A stretch of DNA of 64,000 nt. It comes from Larimichthys crocea. Lineage: Eukaryota; Chordata; Actinopteri; Sciaenidae. Positions 44,897 to 58,717 of the stretch are shown in pieces. Position numbers and translations under genes: made by a program. How positions within the stretch are numbered: position 1 is the stretch's first letter; every line of letters begins with the position of its first letter. The notes beneath the pieces are model-generated. The model ran no database searches and was not told where the DNA came from. It saw nothing but the letters and a program-made list of their open reading frames with translations. The DNA is taken from NCBI RefSeq assembly GCF_000972845.2, contig NC_040017.1, forward strand, positions 28,365,733-28,429,732, in the 5' to 3' direction.

Positions 44897-45311
44897 TCCT
44901 GCACTGCTAATCCCCGCTTAGCGTATTAGCAGCGTCACTGTTCGCAGTGACTCGGCGTTCTTCAGACACGTGCACGCGACACGCGAGTCCCAGCATGCAA
45001 ATCTGCTGTAATACACAATGCAACACTTTCTATACACACACACACACACACCTGTAGACCTGTAGTTACCTGCAGAAGCCACACTGAGTGAAAAAGAAAC
45101 AGATAGATCCACTTTAACCTTCATGTTAAACTTTATAAAGAAGCAGAGTTATGCTGTAAACAGGAAAGTTCAAGCAGGAAATAACAAAATAAAACCAGTA
45201 AAAACTGGAACAAATAGACAGCAAGAAATAAAGAGACATTAGAGGATAAAGAGCAAAGAACCAGGTGAATCGACTGACTCAGGACCAGCAGGGGACGTCA
45301 CTGAAGTCAGG

Positions 45312-45364
45312 GGACATTTGCTTTTAGTCATTTAGCTGATGCTTTTATCCAAAGTGACTCACAA
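45312..45364 (+). repeat. Common fish dispersed motif (SINE/LINE-tail-like)
   Basis: TCATTTAGCTGATGCTTTTA followed by TCCAAAGTGACTCACAA is a widely dispersed fish motif. Its equivalent in copy 2 is at about 55010-55048. Confidence 0.5.
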
Positions 45365-46929
45365 AAAGGGAAATAATGAGTGTGACGAGGACGTGTGAGT
45401 CCTGGGACAGATGTAGAGGTGGACAGATTTCTCAGGTGGAGGTCCTCCCTGAAGAGCTGGAGGTCTTCAGGAGGTCTGTGATCTGGTAGGAACTGGTAGG
45501 ACTGACCTGGTCCGGTTTTTGCCTCGGACCAAGCATAGTTATAATGATTGATTTTGTCAATGGAGTCTGGTGGCTTTGAGATTTTAATAGCTGGTTCAGG
45601 TTTAACAAAAAGAACGTCCTCTTTAATGTAGAGATGCAGAAATCTGACACTTTTAGTGGAGGTTAGTAACGCTTACACTCCTTCACCGAACACTAACCCA
45701 CAAACCGTGTCCTCGTGGAAAATACCAAAGTTAACATTTAAAATTGGGGAAGAGTTTAGAAACCCGTTTCAACAAGGATCGACATAAAAACACTACAAAC
45801 ATTTCATACAGTTATTTTATTTTGAAATCTTCAAACGTGTACAAAAAAGCACATTTAAATGGATGAAATATCAGTTTTTGAAATATTAAACAAAAAATTC
45901 AACTAAAAAAAAAAACGGAAATGTTTTCAATGGCCGTTGACCGACCGAGTTCCCTTTTTTTAATTATCTGTCAACCTCTTAAAGTCTTAAAACGTACGCA
46001 CTTCATCTTCATCATGACTTTTTAGGGAACCTGGACTGACATCTTCCCTGAGAAAGTCAGACATTTGTGGTTTCATCACGTCACAGCTCCAGTAACCTGT
46101 CCAAAGTTCAGAAGACGGATTTCTAAACCAAGCCGGGCGGGATAAAAGAAACAGCGGCGACATAATGTTAACATTATCTGAAACTTCTGACTATAATAAA
46201 ACCATTTTACATCAAATTACTGAACAGCAACACAACCAAACAGATTACACACTTCCCATTCACTGACCAGACTGTTTTTTATGTTTAGCCTCTTCATATA
46301 TAATAAAATCAGATAAAAGCATCAGTTTTAAAGCTTGTATCGTTCTTTGTGTTCTGACTGACTGACGGTGCGAACCACAGAAATCGACCCGCAGAGACTT
46401 GAAAGTCGCTGCAAACAGATAATTCATCATGCTTTTTTTTGGTGAGAGTGAAATGATGTTCTTTGGAGGAGGAGGAACGCCGACAGACGGCGTTCTGACA
46501 GATCGTTCTCTGCAGCAGGTTATAGAAAAGCTGCCTACGTTCTGTGGATTACTTTGTGTGATTAACAGGCTGAATCATAAAAACAGGTCGGTACCGTTAT
46601 ATACGACTTGTCACAAACATGAATATTAATACAAGTACTATCACGTGTAGAATAAGGCGTACGTAGTGATTTGATATTAAGTACAAAATCTTCATAATTT
46701 TGACATGAATGGCCAAATTAAATCATAAAAAGTATAAAAAGAGCATACATTCACATCGACAGTTAAAAATATAGCAAACCAGCACTTCAACGTGACTGTA
46801 GGAAAACCCCAACTTTCTCTGGACACGTAACGTTGGATGGATTTAATGTTAGAGAGACCGGTTAGTGATGACTTTCACTCAAATGCTGCTGTTCATGTCC
46901 CACGTTAAACTAAGGTCCGCATTGAACGT

Positions 46930-47580
46930 TCCGTCACATTAAGTCAGTGATGTTACTGTCATGTTAAGTCCACTGATGTTAAGTGACGTGATGTTAAGCA
47001 TGTGCTGTTAATCAGTGATGTATGTCATGTTAGTCACGTGATGTAAGCACGTGATGTTACGTGATGTTAAGTCACGTGATGTTAAGTCATGTTAAGTCAC
47101 GTGATGTTACGTTATGTTAAGTACGTGCTTTATGTCATTAAGTTACTGATGTTACGTGTGTGTTAAGTCACATGATGTTAAGTCACGTGTGTAGTTATGT
47201 GATGTTAAGTCCCTGATGTTAAGTCACATGATGTTTAAGTCATTCGGTCAGCGATGTTTAGTGTGTTATGTCTCATGTTAAGTCACGTGATGTTACGTGA
47301 TGTTATGTAGTTTAAGTCACGTTGATTATGTCATGTTAAGTTTAGTGATGTTAAGTTCACGTGATGTTATGTCATGTTAAGTCACGTGATGTTACGTTCG
47401 TTAGGTCACGTGTGTTACTGTCATGTTAAGTCCATGTGATGTTATGTCATGTTCAGTCACGTGATGTTATATGTCCTGTTAAGTCACGTGATGTTATGTC
47501 ATGTTAAGTTACGTGATGGTAAGTCACGTGATGTTACGTCATGTCAAGTAGCTCACATGACTAACGTAACGTCACGCGAT
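46930..47580. repeat. CACGTG-bearing tandem array, copy 1
   Basis: Irregular repeats of TCACGTGATGTTAAG (15 bp) and TCATGTTAAG (10 bp). More irregular and longer than the counterpart at 56605-56960. Confidence 0.9.
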
Positions 47581-48600
47581 GCTGTGGTCGTTATGTTGTT
47601 GTTAGCTATTCACATCACTATGGTACATGACATTACTTAAGTTTTTAGTGCTAAACCAAAACTGGGCCATCAAAAAAAAAACTGTGGAGTTTTTTGTTGT
47701 TGCACATTAATTCTTGCTAATGTGACTGATCCCTGTGGATCCACCAAAAGACGATAGATGGGGTGCCTACAGTGACCGGTTTGACCGAGCTGCCGTGGTT
47801 TTTCCAAACTGGACTTAATCAGAAATACAACCAAAACAAATCAGACGGACGGCTTTGAACTAAACAGCAATCTATACAAAAATAAGCAGGTCTAAGTGCA
47901 GACCAAAAAATCCCAACATACACTAAAGAAAACAACTGCTGTTAATCACTACGTTCTGCTACAGGTACTATTATTTTAGGCAGCTCCTAGTAGAAGATAA
48001 AAAATCTAAAATAAATGGACGGAATATTCATGGTTTAAGAAAAGAACTAAACTCAGAATGAAACCCAGAATCGAAGCGGACAAGATACTTTCATTTGTCA
48101 AACAACGTGATCAGTAACTCGAGGTTTGGTCCCTCGATAGAACGCGCAATTATCGCCTTTGTTTCCAGCTTTCAGGACATATCGGCGTTCGTAATCAGGA
48201 GCACAAAGCAAACAAGGAAGCAAACTCTGACACCGATGACAACAAGTTTCTTGTTACTTTTGTCCTGCCAACAGTAAATCATCAACACTCTTGAATATTT
48301 TAGGTAGTTTGTTATCTAGTCATCATTCCTTGCTCTGAGGTTTGGAGTTGGGTAAAACCCCAAAGTGTGGAGCTGTGCACAGACCTATAAAGTCAATATA
48401 CTCTGGATCTCACATTCATTGAGTCATTTAGTCTTTTTTTGAGAAAAAGGTCCAGAACAAGGTCAGTCAGTGGAAAGTTTATGTTTGTTTAACAAACTAT
48501 TGTCGTGTCAAGGAAGAAGTTTCATCTCAGCCTTAATCGAATTTCAGCTGTTCCCAGACAAACCAGGGTTTTTTCTTGCTGCTGATTGCTGTGTTCTGTG

Positions 48601-48932
48601 TTAAAGGGATAGTTTGTGTTATTGGAAGTGGTTGTATGGTAGACGCCCAGAGTATTGAGTTCAGACAGCCCTCTCTCCATCTATGCTTTCCAAAGTGACC
48701 AAACTTCATTGACAAAATAATTTTACTTGCAGGACATGGGGCTTGTTGGTCTATCGCTGCCTACATCAGTTTGTGTTACTTTGGTTAACTGGACTTCTGT
48801 TTTGGTCACTTCCCTCAGAAACAAAACAAAATCTTAGAATTTAGCATACAATGTGCCGACCGTGTCTACTGCAGAATTGTAGCTCATACAACCCAAATTC
48901 AACATAACTACAGCTAACTAACCCCTAACTCT
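48601..48932 (+). mobile_element. Teleost MITE with TTAAAGGGATAGTT ends, copy 1
   Basis: Left end TTAAAGGGATAGTTTGTGTT; the right end (CTAACTAACCCCTAA) is damaged here. See the intact copy at 57986. Confidence 0.75.
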
Positions 48933-49286
48933 CTACAGGACTGTCTCGACCTTTTTCCTCTCTCTCACAATGTATAAGATGAGAATGAATGTTTCTCTGA
49001 TTCCTCAGCGTTGCTTACAGGAGAAGACAACGCCGAAGTGCGTGTTTCAGGGTGTATGCGGAGAAGTTTGACACTCGTCTGCCCCTGAATCGACGTCTAA
49101 TTATCCTGCTTGCCTCTCTCCTGCATTCCCCAGGGTTTCTGTCAGATCTTTGCTGTTCGAGCCAGGCTCGGGGGTTAATTAATGAGCACATAACTTGACA
49201 TTACACGATGAGTTTCAGACCTCCGCTCTGCAGGCCGAGAAAAGTGCTTTGTCCAGCTGCTCTCCACGAGAGTCTCTGGACGGTCT

Positions 49287-49469
49287 TCATGGTGCGGGGG
49301 TCCTTGACGTATTCAGCGTCAGGTGGAAGCCACGAGGCATCCGGCCGCTGCGGTGACACGGCGGCTCAGGGCGACCCAGATCAGACAGGCCAGGAGAACC
49401 AGAGCTGCGCCGGAGGAGGTGGGAGGAGGCTGGGGAGAGCAGGAGGAAGAGTCCTGCTGCTGGAGTCAC
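49287..49469 (-). pseudogene. Broken duplicate of the KASH terminal exon
   Basis: Aligns with 58718-58910 and still reads PPCHRSGRMPRGFHLTL, but one-base losses break the frame in the transmembrane part and before the terminal PPP motif, and the acceptor CTACAG is altered to CTAAG. As it sits in the unmerged overlap, these are more likely consensus errors than a true pseudogene. Confidence 0.7.
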
Positions 49470-50904
49470 ACTTAGAGGAAGAAGAGGGGGAGGTGGTCAG
49501 TGAACTCCAACCTGGAAGTGCTAAGGCGATCCAGCTCGTCAGTTAGGCAGCCAGTAAATCTACATTTGGGCAACTGAATGTCGAGTCAGCACCTTGAACG
49601 GTTTTTGTTCGTGTCCTGAGCAATGTTTGCCTGCTGAAAGGGCACACGCTGTTTCTTTAACAGGTCCCAGTGTGCATGAATGAACCACTTTCATCGGTAC
49701 TGTGACCACTGCAGACCCGGACACCCACAAGACTGCAGTTGAGGATGACCTTTGTTCCTGCTTCTACCTGTCAATCTGAGGACAAAGCGAATATATCCAA
49801 ACACTGACAGGTGTCAGATGATCTTATTCACTAGTCTGTGTTCGTAGTGTTAAAGCTCTCTAAATGGAGCGAACGTCCAATGGCAAACTTTAAAGTAACA
49901 TTGCATGAGCTGAAAACTTAATAAGGAAGCAGCATCGACAGGACACCTCTGATTCATCTCAGACGTTTTTTTAAACCCACTTATAGCCGAGACACACTGC
50001 AACTCCTCTCTGACTTTTACATTCCTTTTAAAAGTAATATCCTGCATGGTGATTCGCCTTGCAAAGCTCAGGCACTTTGAGTTGTTTGGTGTTTGCAGTT
50101 GGAAAATAACCCTTTTATATGTTTTTTTTTCTTGTATTTTATATATTTCTAATGCCGCGTTGGGTTTGTGACCGACAATCACGCTTTGAATCAGAAATAG
50201 AAAATAGTGGAAGCTGTGGAGGGAACACTTTGGTTTTCGACGGTGGTGACCACCGAAGAGCAAACCGGCTTTCAGTTTACCTGGACAACATTTTCAATTC
50301 ACATGTTTTGCTTTAATGTTCCCAAACTGGCTATTCTTGTAGACTTCTAACCATTTTGAGCCTAATACACTGATATTAAATATATCCAGGACTATCTATT
50401 ATCCCTCAATTAAGTCCTGCAGCGTAGAAAACAGCATTAGTCCTTAATTAAAATAAAAATGTTAATCCTTTATTTTATGGGCCTGTGTAATTTCAAATAA
50501 CTCTCAGCATTCTGGAAATAATTATGTAACTTTGGTTACAGGGCAACTAGAGACAGTTGCTGTTGACTTTGGGGGTAATCTCCTTACAAATGACTCCTCC
50601 AACACTTGCCGAAAATGTAATATAAGAGCGAACTCGATGAATTACCTCATGAAAATGTAAATAATTAAACATTTGGGAATGGAAACTCCTCTTGTCTGGA
50701 GGTTGAAGGAGGTGAATGAGTGTTCAGGGAAAATCCTGATCCCTGCAAACACTGACTTTGTTCTTTTAATGACTTTATTTTAAAACTAAAGACTCAGTTA
50801 TTTCTTCTGTTGAACAGTCTGAGTGATTCTAGTCTCATCCGCAGAAAATCTCAGAGTGCGTGTCAGTTACTGGCACGCTAGGTGCTGGTTCAGTCTTGCT
50901 GATG

Positions 50905-51300
50905 TTACACTGTTACGAGACTGGACACTGGGTTCAGAGGTTCTGCGCTGTGTTCACTGTTAGACTGGACACTGCCGGTTAGAGTTTGTGTGTGTTCACT
51001 GTCTGACTGGACCTGCTGGTTCAGAGGTTCTTGCTGTGTTCATGTAGACGGACCTGCGTTCAGAGGTTCTGTGCGTGTTCACTGTTAGACTGGAGACTGC
51101 CGGTTCAGAGTTCTGTCCCTCGTGTTTCACTGTTAGATGGACAATGCGGTTCAGAGTTTGTCGCTCCTGTCACTGTAGCTGGACACTGCTGTTAGAGGTT
51201 CTGTGCTTGTTCACTGTAGATGAACTGCGGTTTGAGGCGTTCTATGCCTGTTCGGTTCATGTTAGACGGACACTGCCGGTTCTGACGTTGTGTTTGGTCC
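50905..51300 (+). repeat. 47-bp minisatellite, about eight degraded units, copy 1
   Basis: Units such as TTCACTGTTAGACTGGACAC with a deletion in nearly every unit. The equivalent locus in copy 2 (60344-60480) has only about three clean units, so array length or consensus quality differs. Confidence 0.88.
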
Positions 51301-53267
51301 CGGGGTCCAGACATAAAGAACACAGTTCTGCTCATGTCTGTGTTTCTGTTGGTTCTCACCTCTGCAGAGAGAATGAAGCACTCAGTTCTTCCCAGCAGGA
51401 CTGCTCCTCTTCATCCTCGCAGAACAGAGCTTCTGTTAATCCACGCTGGTTCTTTAAACTTTTAGAAAATATCTTCCTACACAGTCACAAAGTTCATTCG
51501 AGGCACTACTGAGACTTCCTCTTATTACTACTGCTGCTTATTTAAGGTGACAACAAGCCCGTGAAGGAAAGCTGCCACCAAAAACACCAACACCATCAAC
51601 TCACCTGAAGGTTTGATCGATACTGGTGCTTCTCCAATCAGACAAGGGTTTTACGTCATGTGATGGTGCAGGGAGGGGGCCGGAAAAGCTGTTGTGTGTT
51701 GTCATGGCGACGTTGGCTGTTGGATGTATCATGTAGCTTCCTTCCAGGTGAAGCTGAAACACAGGGCAGAGATAAACTATGAAGAGGAGGTTTACAGGTC
51801 TGGTGGTCAGCAGCTTCTATGCGACATAACGGCAGAGGAGAGAGAGCGAAGGACCGCTGACGACACGGAGAGCCACCCAACATCTTGTTTTGTGGTTTCT
51901 TCTGAATCCGCCTTGTAACAATCTCTTTAAGTCTTCATATGTAGCACCCACATCCACACATGCACTGTGTGTGGAAGCAAGCCACGTGCACGAACACGAC
52001 GTTTCTGATGCGTCTGCAAAGGTTCGACTTTAATCTTGAAACGTCAAGTTTGTTCTCGACTTCTGGAAATGAAAAACCAAAGAATAAAATAACTTTCCTT
52101 CTCTGATTCATGCTGTTTTCACTAAGACTCTGCAGTCCGAACAACCAGGAGGGTTAAAGGTAAAAATATAAATGTAGAAGAGGTGGTGTCACACGTCTTC
52201 TGACACAGTGCATCTTAATACAAAGCTCGATGATCACACACATTAATAAGAGTTCCAATATTGTTTTGAGATGAACGTCAGTAAATCTGCACTTATCCTG
52301 GAAGTTCTACAGCTCTACTGCAGACCTGATTTTTTTGGAGCATGTGCTATATGAAACATTCCTCATTTCAAACCTGACGGGCAGCCTGTGAAGGGCCAGA
52401 GTGATGTCAGGACGGAGCTTTCACGTTCACCCAGAGTCAGTGTTTGTGCACAAAAAAACATCGATTACACTCTCAGCTTGGGTCTCTAATGAACCTCCGT
52501 TTAAAATAGTGCCGACACTCCTACGTCCACACCACACGTTCAAACAAAACTCACATATTGCAAATGAAGTGCGTAGGAAAATCGCCTTAAACCACACATC
52601 TGATGACCCTTGAAAAACTCATTCTACAGACTTCAGACGGAGGAAAAACAGAGATGAAGGGAAAGGAGGGAGGAAGTCTGCATGTTTCTCTTCTGTTTTT
52701 ATGCGCGACAGTTAACGTGCAGCCCAGACTCGATGCATAAATCAAGACTTTATGGATTCATTCGGCGGCCCGAGAGCGGCGGACGAGAGGAGGACAGAGG
52801 GAATAATAGAATCTCTCGCCGTGTGTAATGAGCGGGGGGAGAAAATGGAGAGTCTGATGGAGGCAGCACAAAACGTCGAGGTGGAGGAGAGGACAAACAG
52901 AGGACGTTTCTAGAGATCTCCCATCTTAAAAAAAAAATAACCGCTGATGATTATCAGTTGATGGGCTCTGATGAGAGGAAACATCACTCTACGAGGACGA
53001 GGACGTAGGAACGATCTTGTGGGGACACCCAACCTGTTCTCATACCTACAACCTCCCATCCGGGGTACAAATGTCTGGATTGTAAACGTGTTGCTCAATG
53101 AAAACACTACGCACGTAGTTGGCAGTAAATTGGTTGGAAGTCAGTAGTTACTGCAGAGTCACATTCAATTGGAATGTTTCTTGTTTATGACAGATTTGAT
53201 CATCGTGTACTTCCATAACAAAGTTGGTCCATGCAAGGTCAGCATGTTTCTTGGTTGAGGATCACAC

Positions 53268-53330
53268 CCACACACACACACACACAACCACCACACCACC
53301 ACACACACACACACACACACCACACCACAC
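53268..53330. repeat. Imperfect (CA)n
   Basis: CA run broken by CCACCACA steps; uninterrupted at 62407-62449 in copy 2. Confidence 0.9.
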
Positions 53331-53894
53331 AGATTGTTTAGTTTTCATGTGATGCCATGTGCTGAATGTAATGTTGAAACTCTCTCTGAAGGAAAACAAG
53401 CTCAGCCAAATAAATCCTGCAACAAAAAAAGTCTGGTTATATTTTATATTTTGTTATTGTCAACAAATCTCATGCAGAGTAGCAGCGACGTTGCTTCCTG
53501 CTCGCCGAAGATGTAAAATATCTAAATAATTTAGTTTTAAAAAGGAATGGACATGTTTTATGTGTTGGGGACTATTTCAGCGCGATGGATTCATCACAGT
53601 CTCGTGTGAGTCTTATGGCCGCAGCAGGATGATAAAAACTACACAAGTTTTGTTCCACGGTACCAAGGAGCACTCTTTCGAGAAGGCTCCATGAAACCCA
53701 GAGAAGATGCATCAGTTCGAATAAACAAACCTGTAAAGACGATGCATCACATGTTAACTCGCCTTTAACACATTTGCAGCATTATTTAAAATATCTAATT
53801 CTTTTCATCTGGAGCAAAGGTGGGTGGTTTTCTTGTGACCTGATGTCGATCTGGCAACAAAATTTGGATGTTTGCGTGTGCGGGCGTTTTTTAC

Positions 53895-53904
53895 NNNNNN
53901 NNNN
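53895..53904. other. Assembly gap (10 N)
   Basis: Ten Ns separating the two copies of the ~9-kb segment. Confidence 0.99.
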
Positions 53905-56604
53905 CTTGAAACTTGTTTCACTCAGTTCAAAACGCAAATTTAGAATCTAGAATTTTTTTTTAATATAATTTATGACAGAAGTTTCTTTTTTGGGTTTATT
54001 TTAATGAGCAGATATAATCGCTTCATTCAGCTGCAGGCCTCGAACAGATGGAGTGCTTTCATTAACAAATATATAGATAGATCGATATAAGCAATACACA
54101 AAGACTGCTTGAGAAAGAAAATCAGTCAGCTGTGCTCATAAATGACAAACCCCTGGAGAACAGATGTGTAACCATTCTATACAGAAACACTATTTTTTAA
54201 TTCCAGGTCCTTGTTGACTCCTCTCCAAACAACAAACAACTGTAATTCACCTCTGGGGTTTTATTTCAAAAAGTTCTGTACAGTTTATTTTGTGGTATTT
54301 AAACATTTTCATTAAGTAGGAACTGTCAGTGGCCGACTTGATGTCAAACACAGTGCTGAGGTTATTACAGCGGGAAAGCAAACAGAGATTTGTGAATGAG
54401 ATTTGTGACGCTCTTTTCTTACAGGACTCCATCCTCTGCTGATGACCTGACATGATCACACACATGTTAATGAGCACACCTGAATCTGTAGATGCACGCT
54501 CACACACCAAGCTCACACACCTCTCTACTGACAGACAATGAGAAGGATGTCACACACACACACACACATGTCCTGCACTGCTAATCCCCGCTTAGCGTAT
54601 TAGCAGCGTCACTGTTCGCAGTGACTCGGCGTTCTTCAGACACGTGACGCGCACGCGAGTCCCAGCATGCAAATCTGCCGTAATACACAATGCAACACTT
54701 TCTATACACACACCCACACACACACACACACACCACACACACCTGTGTTACCTGCAGAAGCCACACTGAGTGAAAAAGAAAGAGGTAGATCCACTTTAAC
54801 CTCATGTTAACTTATATATAAAGAAGCAGATTACGCTGTAAACAGGAAGTTCAAGCAGGAATAACAAAATAAAACCAGTAAAAACTGGAAAACACAGCAA
54901 GACAGCAAGCATAAAGAGACGTTAGAGGATTAAAGAGCAGAGGAACAGGTGAATCGACTGACTCAGGACCAGCAGGGGACGTCACTGAGCAGTCAGGGAC
55001 ATTGCTTTAGTCATTTAGCTGATGCTTTTATCCAAAGTGACTCACAAAAGGGAAATAATGAGTGTGACGAGGACGTGTGAGTCCTGGGACAGATGTAGAG
55101 GTGGATAGATTTCTCAGGTGGAGGTCCTCCCTGAAGAGCTGGAGGTCTTCAGGAGGTCTGTGATCTGGTAGGAACTGGTAGGACTGACCTGGTCCGGTTT
55201 TTGGCTCGGACCAAGCATCGTTATAATGATTGATTTTGTCAATGGAGTCTGGTGGCTTTGAGATTTTAATAGCTGGTTCTGGTTTAACAAAAAGAACGTC
55301 CTCTTTAGTGGAGGTTAGTAACGCTTAGCGAACCCTAACCCACAAACCGTGGTCCTCGTGAAAAATACCAAAGTTAACATTTAAAATTGGGGAAGAGTTT
55401 AGAAACCCGTTTCAACAAGGATCGACATAAAAACACTACAAACATTTCATACAGTTCATTTTATTTTGAAATCTTCAAACGTGTACAAAAGCAACATTTA
55501 ACTGGATGAAATATCAGTTTTTGAAATATTAAACAAAAAAATTCAACTAAAAAAAAAAAAACGGAAATGTTTTCAATGGCAGTTTGACTGACCGAGTTCC
55601 CTTTTTTAATTATTCTGTCAAACCTCTTAAAGTCTTAAAACTTATGACTTCATCATCTTCATCATGAACCTTTTAGGGAACCTGGACTGACATCTTCCCC
55701 TGAGTCAGACATTTGGGTTTCATCACGTCACAGCTCCAGATAAACTCGTCCAAAGTTCAGAAGACGGATTTCTAAACCAAAGCCGGGCGGATAAAAGAAA
55801 CAGCTGTGACATGTTAACATTATCTGAAACTTCTGATATTAATAAACCATTTTACATCAAATTACTGACACAGCAACACAACAAACAGATTACACACTTC
55901 CCATTCACTGACCAGACTGTTTTTTATGTTTGAGCCTCTTCATATATAATAAATATCAGATAAAAGCATCAGTTTTAAAGCTCGTATCGTTCTTTGTGTT
56001 CTGACTGACTGACGTGTGCGAACACGCCCGAAAATCGACCCGCAGAGACTTGAAAGTCGCTGCAAACAGATAATTCATCATGCTTTTATTTTGGTGAGAG
56101 TGAAATGATTGTTCTTTGGAAGAGGAACGCCGACAGGCGGCGTGCTGACAGATCGTCTCTCTGCAGCAGGTTTTATAGAAAAGCTGCCTACGTTCTGTGG
56201 ATTACGTTTGTGTGATTTAACAGGCTGAATCATAAAAAAACAGATCGGTACCGTTAATATACGACTTGTTACAAAACATGAATTATTAATACAAGTACTA
56301 TCACGGTAGAATAAGGCAGTTAGTGATTGATATTAAGTACAAAATACTTCATAATTTTGACATGAATGGCAAAATATAAAAGTCATTTAAAGGAAAAGTA
56401 TAAAGCACTAGCATTACATTCACATCGACAGTTTAAACAATATAAGCAAACCAGCACTTCAAACGGTGACTGTAGGAAACCTCCAACATCTTCTCTGGAC
56501 ACGTGACGTTTGGATGGATTTAATGTTAGAAGAGATAACGGTAACGTGATGACTTTCACTCAGAATGCTGCTGTTCATGTCCCACGTTAAACTCAAGGTC
56601 AGCA

Positions 56605-56960
56605 TTGACGTTACGTCACGTGATGTTATGTCATGTTACGTGATGTTAAGTCACGTGATGTTACGTGATGTTACGTCATGTTAAGTCACGTGATGTTACG
56701 TCATGTTATGTCATGTTAGGTCACATGATGTTACGTCATGTTAAGTCACGTGATGTTACGTCATGTTAGGTCACGTGATGTTACGTGATGTTATGTCATG
56801 TTAAGTTACGTGATGTTAAGTCACGTGATGTTATGTCATGTTAAGTTATGTGATGTTAAGTCACGTGATGTTACGTGATGTTAAGTAACGTGATGTCAAG
56901 TAGCATCGCATGACATAACCTAACGTCACGCGATGCTGCGGTACGTTATGTTGTGTTAAG
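56605..56960. repeat. CACGTG-bearing tandem array, copy 2
   Basis: Built from 15-bp TCACGTGATGTTAAG and 10-bp TCATGTTACG steps, often as a 25-bp compound. I count seven perfect CACGTG E-boxes. It lies 3' of the nesprin stop codon. Confidence 0.92.
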
Positions 56961-57985
56961 CTATGTCACATCACGTTATGGTACGTGACATTACTTAGGT
57001 ATTTTTTGTGCTTAAACCAAACTGCGACCGTCAAAACAAAATAAACTGTGGAAGTTTTATTGTTGTTGCACATTAATTCTTGCTAATGTGACTGATCCCG
57101 GTGGATCCACAAAAGACGATAGATGGGGTGCCTACAGTGACCCGGTTTGACTGAGCTGCCGTGGTTTTTACAAACTGGACTTAACTCAGAAATACAACCA
57201 AACAAATCAGACGGACGGCTTTGAACTAAACAGCAATCTATACAAAAATAAAGCAGGTATAAGTGACAGACCAAAAATCCCAAACATACATAAAGAAAAC
57301 ACAACTTGCTGTTATATCACATACGTTCTGCTACAGGTGCATATTATTTTAAGGCAGCTCCTAGTAGAAGATAAAAAATCTAAAATAAATGGACGGAATA
57401 ATTCATGGTTATAAGAAAAGAACTAAACTCAGAATGAAACCCAGAATCGAAGCGGACAAGATACTTTCATTTGTCAAACAATGTGATCAGTAACTCGAGG
57501 TTTGGTCCCTCGATAGAACGAGCAATTATCGCCTTTGTTTCCAGCTTTCAGGACATATCGGCGGTTTGTAATCAGGAGCCACAAAGCAAACAAGAAAGCA
57601 AACTCTGACACCGATGACAAAAAGTTTCTGGTACTTTCTGTCTGCCAACAGTCACAATTATCAACTTCTTGAATATTTTTAGGTAGTTTGTTTATCTAGT
57701 CATCATTCCTTGCTCTGAGGTTTGGAGTTGGGTAAAACCCAACAGTGTGGAGCTGTGCACAGACCTATAAATGTCAAATATACTCTGGATCTCACATTCA
57801 TTGAGTCATTCAGTCTTTTTTTGGAAAAAGGTCCAGAACAAGGTCAGTCAGTGGAAAGTTATTTGTTGTTTAACAACTATTGTCAGTGTCAAGGAAGAAG
57901 TTTCATTCTCAAGCCTTAATCGAATTTCAGCTGTTCCCAAGACAAACCAAGGGTTTATTTCTTGCTGCTGATGCTGTGTTCTGTG

Positions 57986-58336
57986 TTAAAGGGATAGTTT
58001 GTGTTATTGGAAGTGGTTGTATGAGGTAGACGCCCAGAGTATTGAGTATTTTCACTGTTTCCTGTTGCCTTCAGACATCTATGCTTTCCAAAGTGACCAA
58101 ACTTCATTGACAAAATAATTTTACCTTGCAGGACCTGGTGCTTGTTGGTCTGTCGCTGCCTACATCAGTTTGTGTTACTTTGGTTTAAACATGGACTTTC
58201 TGTTTCTGGTCACTTCCCGTCAGAAAACAAAACAAAACACATCTTATATAGCATACATGTGCTGGCCGCTGTCTACTGCAGAATTAGTAGCTCATACAAC
58301 CCAAATTCAAATAACTCCAGCTAACTAACCCTTTAA
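57986..58336 (+). mobile_element. Teleost MITE with TTAAAGGGATAGTT ends, copy 2
   Basis: Left end TTAAAGGGATAGTTTGTGTT and right end GCTAACTAACCCTTTAA form imperfect terminal inverted repeats around ~350 non-coding bases. It begins 382 bp downstream of the nesprin stop, so it may lie in the 3'UTR. A minus-strand AATAAA candidate lies near 57954. Confidence 0.82.
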
Positions 58337-58717
58337 TCTGCCTCTTTTTATGTGCAAACAGCAAAGACAACTGGTGCATCTGTCTCAGAACAAGTATTAA
58401 AGATGAGAAATGAAATGTTTCTCTGATTCTTCAGCGTTGCTTACAGGAGAAGAACAAAGCAGAATGCTGTTTCAGGGATTGTGGAAGCATGTTTGACACT
58501 CAGTGCTGCCCCTGAATCGACGTCTAATTATCCTGCTTTGCCCTCCTGCATTCCCAGCAGGTTTCTGTCAGATCTTTGCTGTTCGAGCCAGGCTCGGGGG
58601 TTAATTGAAATGAGCACATAAACTTGACATTACACGATGAGTTTCAGACCGCCGCTCTGCAGAGCCTGAGAAAAGTGCTTTGTCCAGCTGCTCTCCACGA
58701 GAGTCTCTGGACGGTCT

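Larger units (their letters stand above)
44209..53894 (+). repeat. ~9.7-kb segment, copy 1 (duplicated at 53905-62994)
   Basis: It begins TGAAACTTGTTTCACTCAG (44211) and ends TGTGCGGGCGTTTTTTAC at the gap, collinear throughout with 53905-62994. Differences are largely one-base indels plus array-length changes. It ends exactly at the N gap and copy 2 begins exactly after it, the signature of two contig ends that overlap but were not merged. It contains degraded duplicates of the nesprin terminal exons. Confidence 0.92.

Noticed and set aside
49208..49546. 112-codon plus-strand frame, and 58757-58966 in the other copy
   Set aside because: Antisense shadows of the KASH exon.
44209..53894. A real tandem segmental duplication with a nesprin pseudogene
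   Set aside because: The copy boundaries coincide with the N gap and the differences look like consensus errors, so an unmerged overlap is the simpler explanation.
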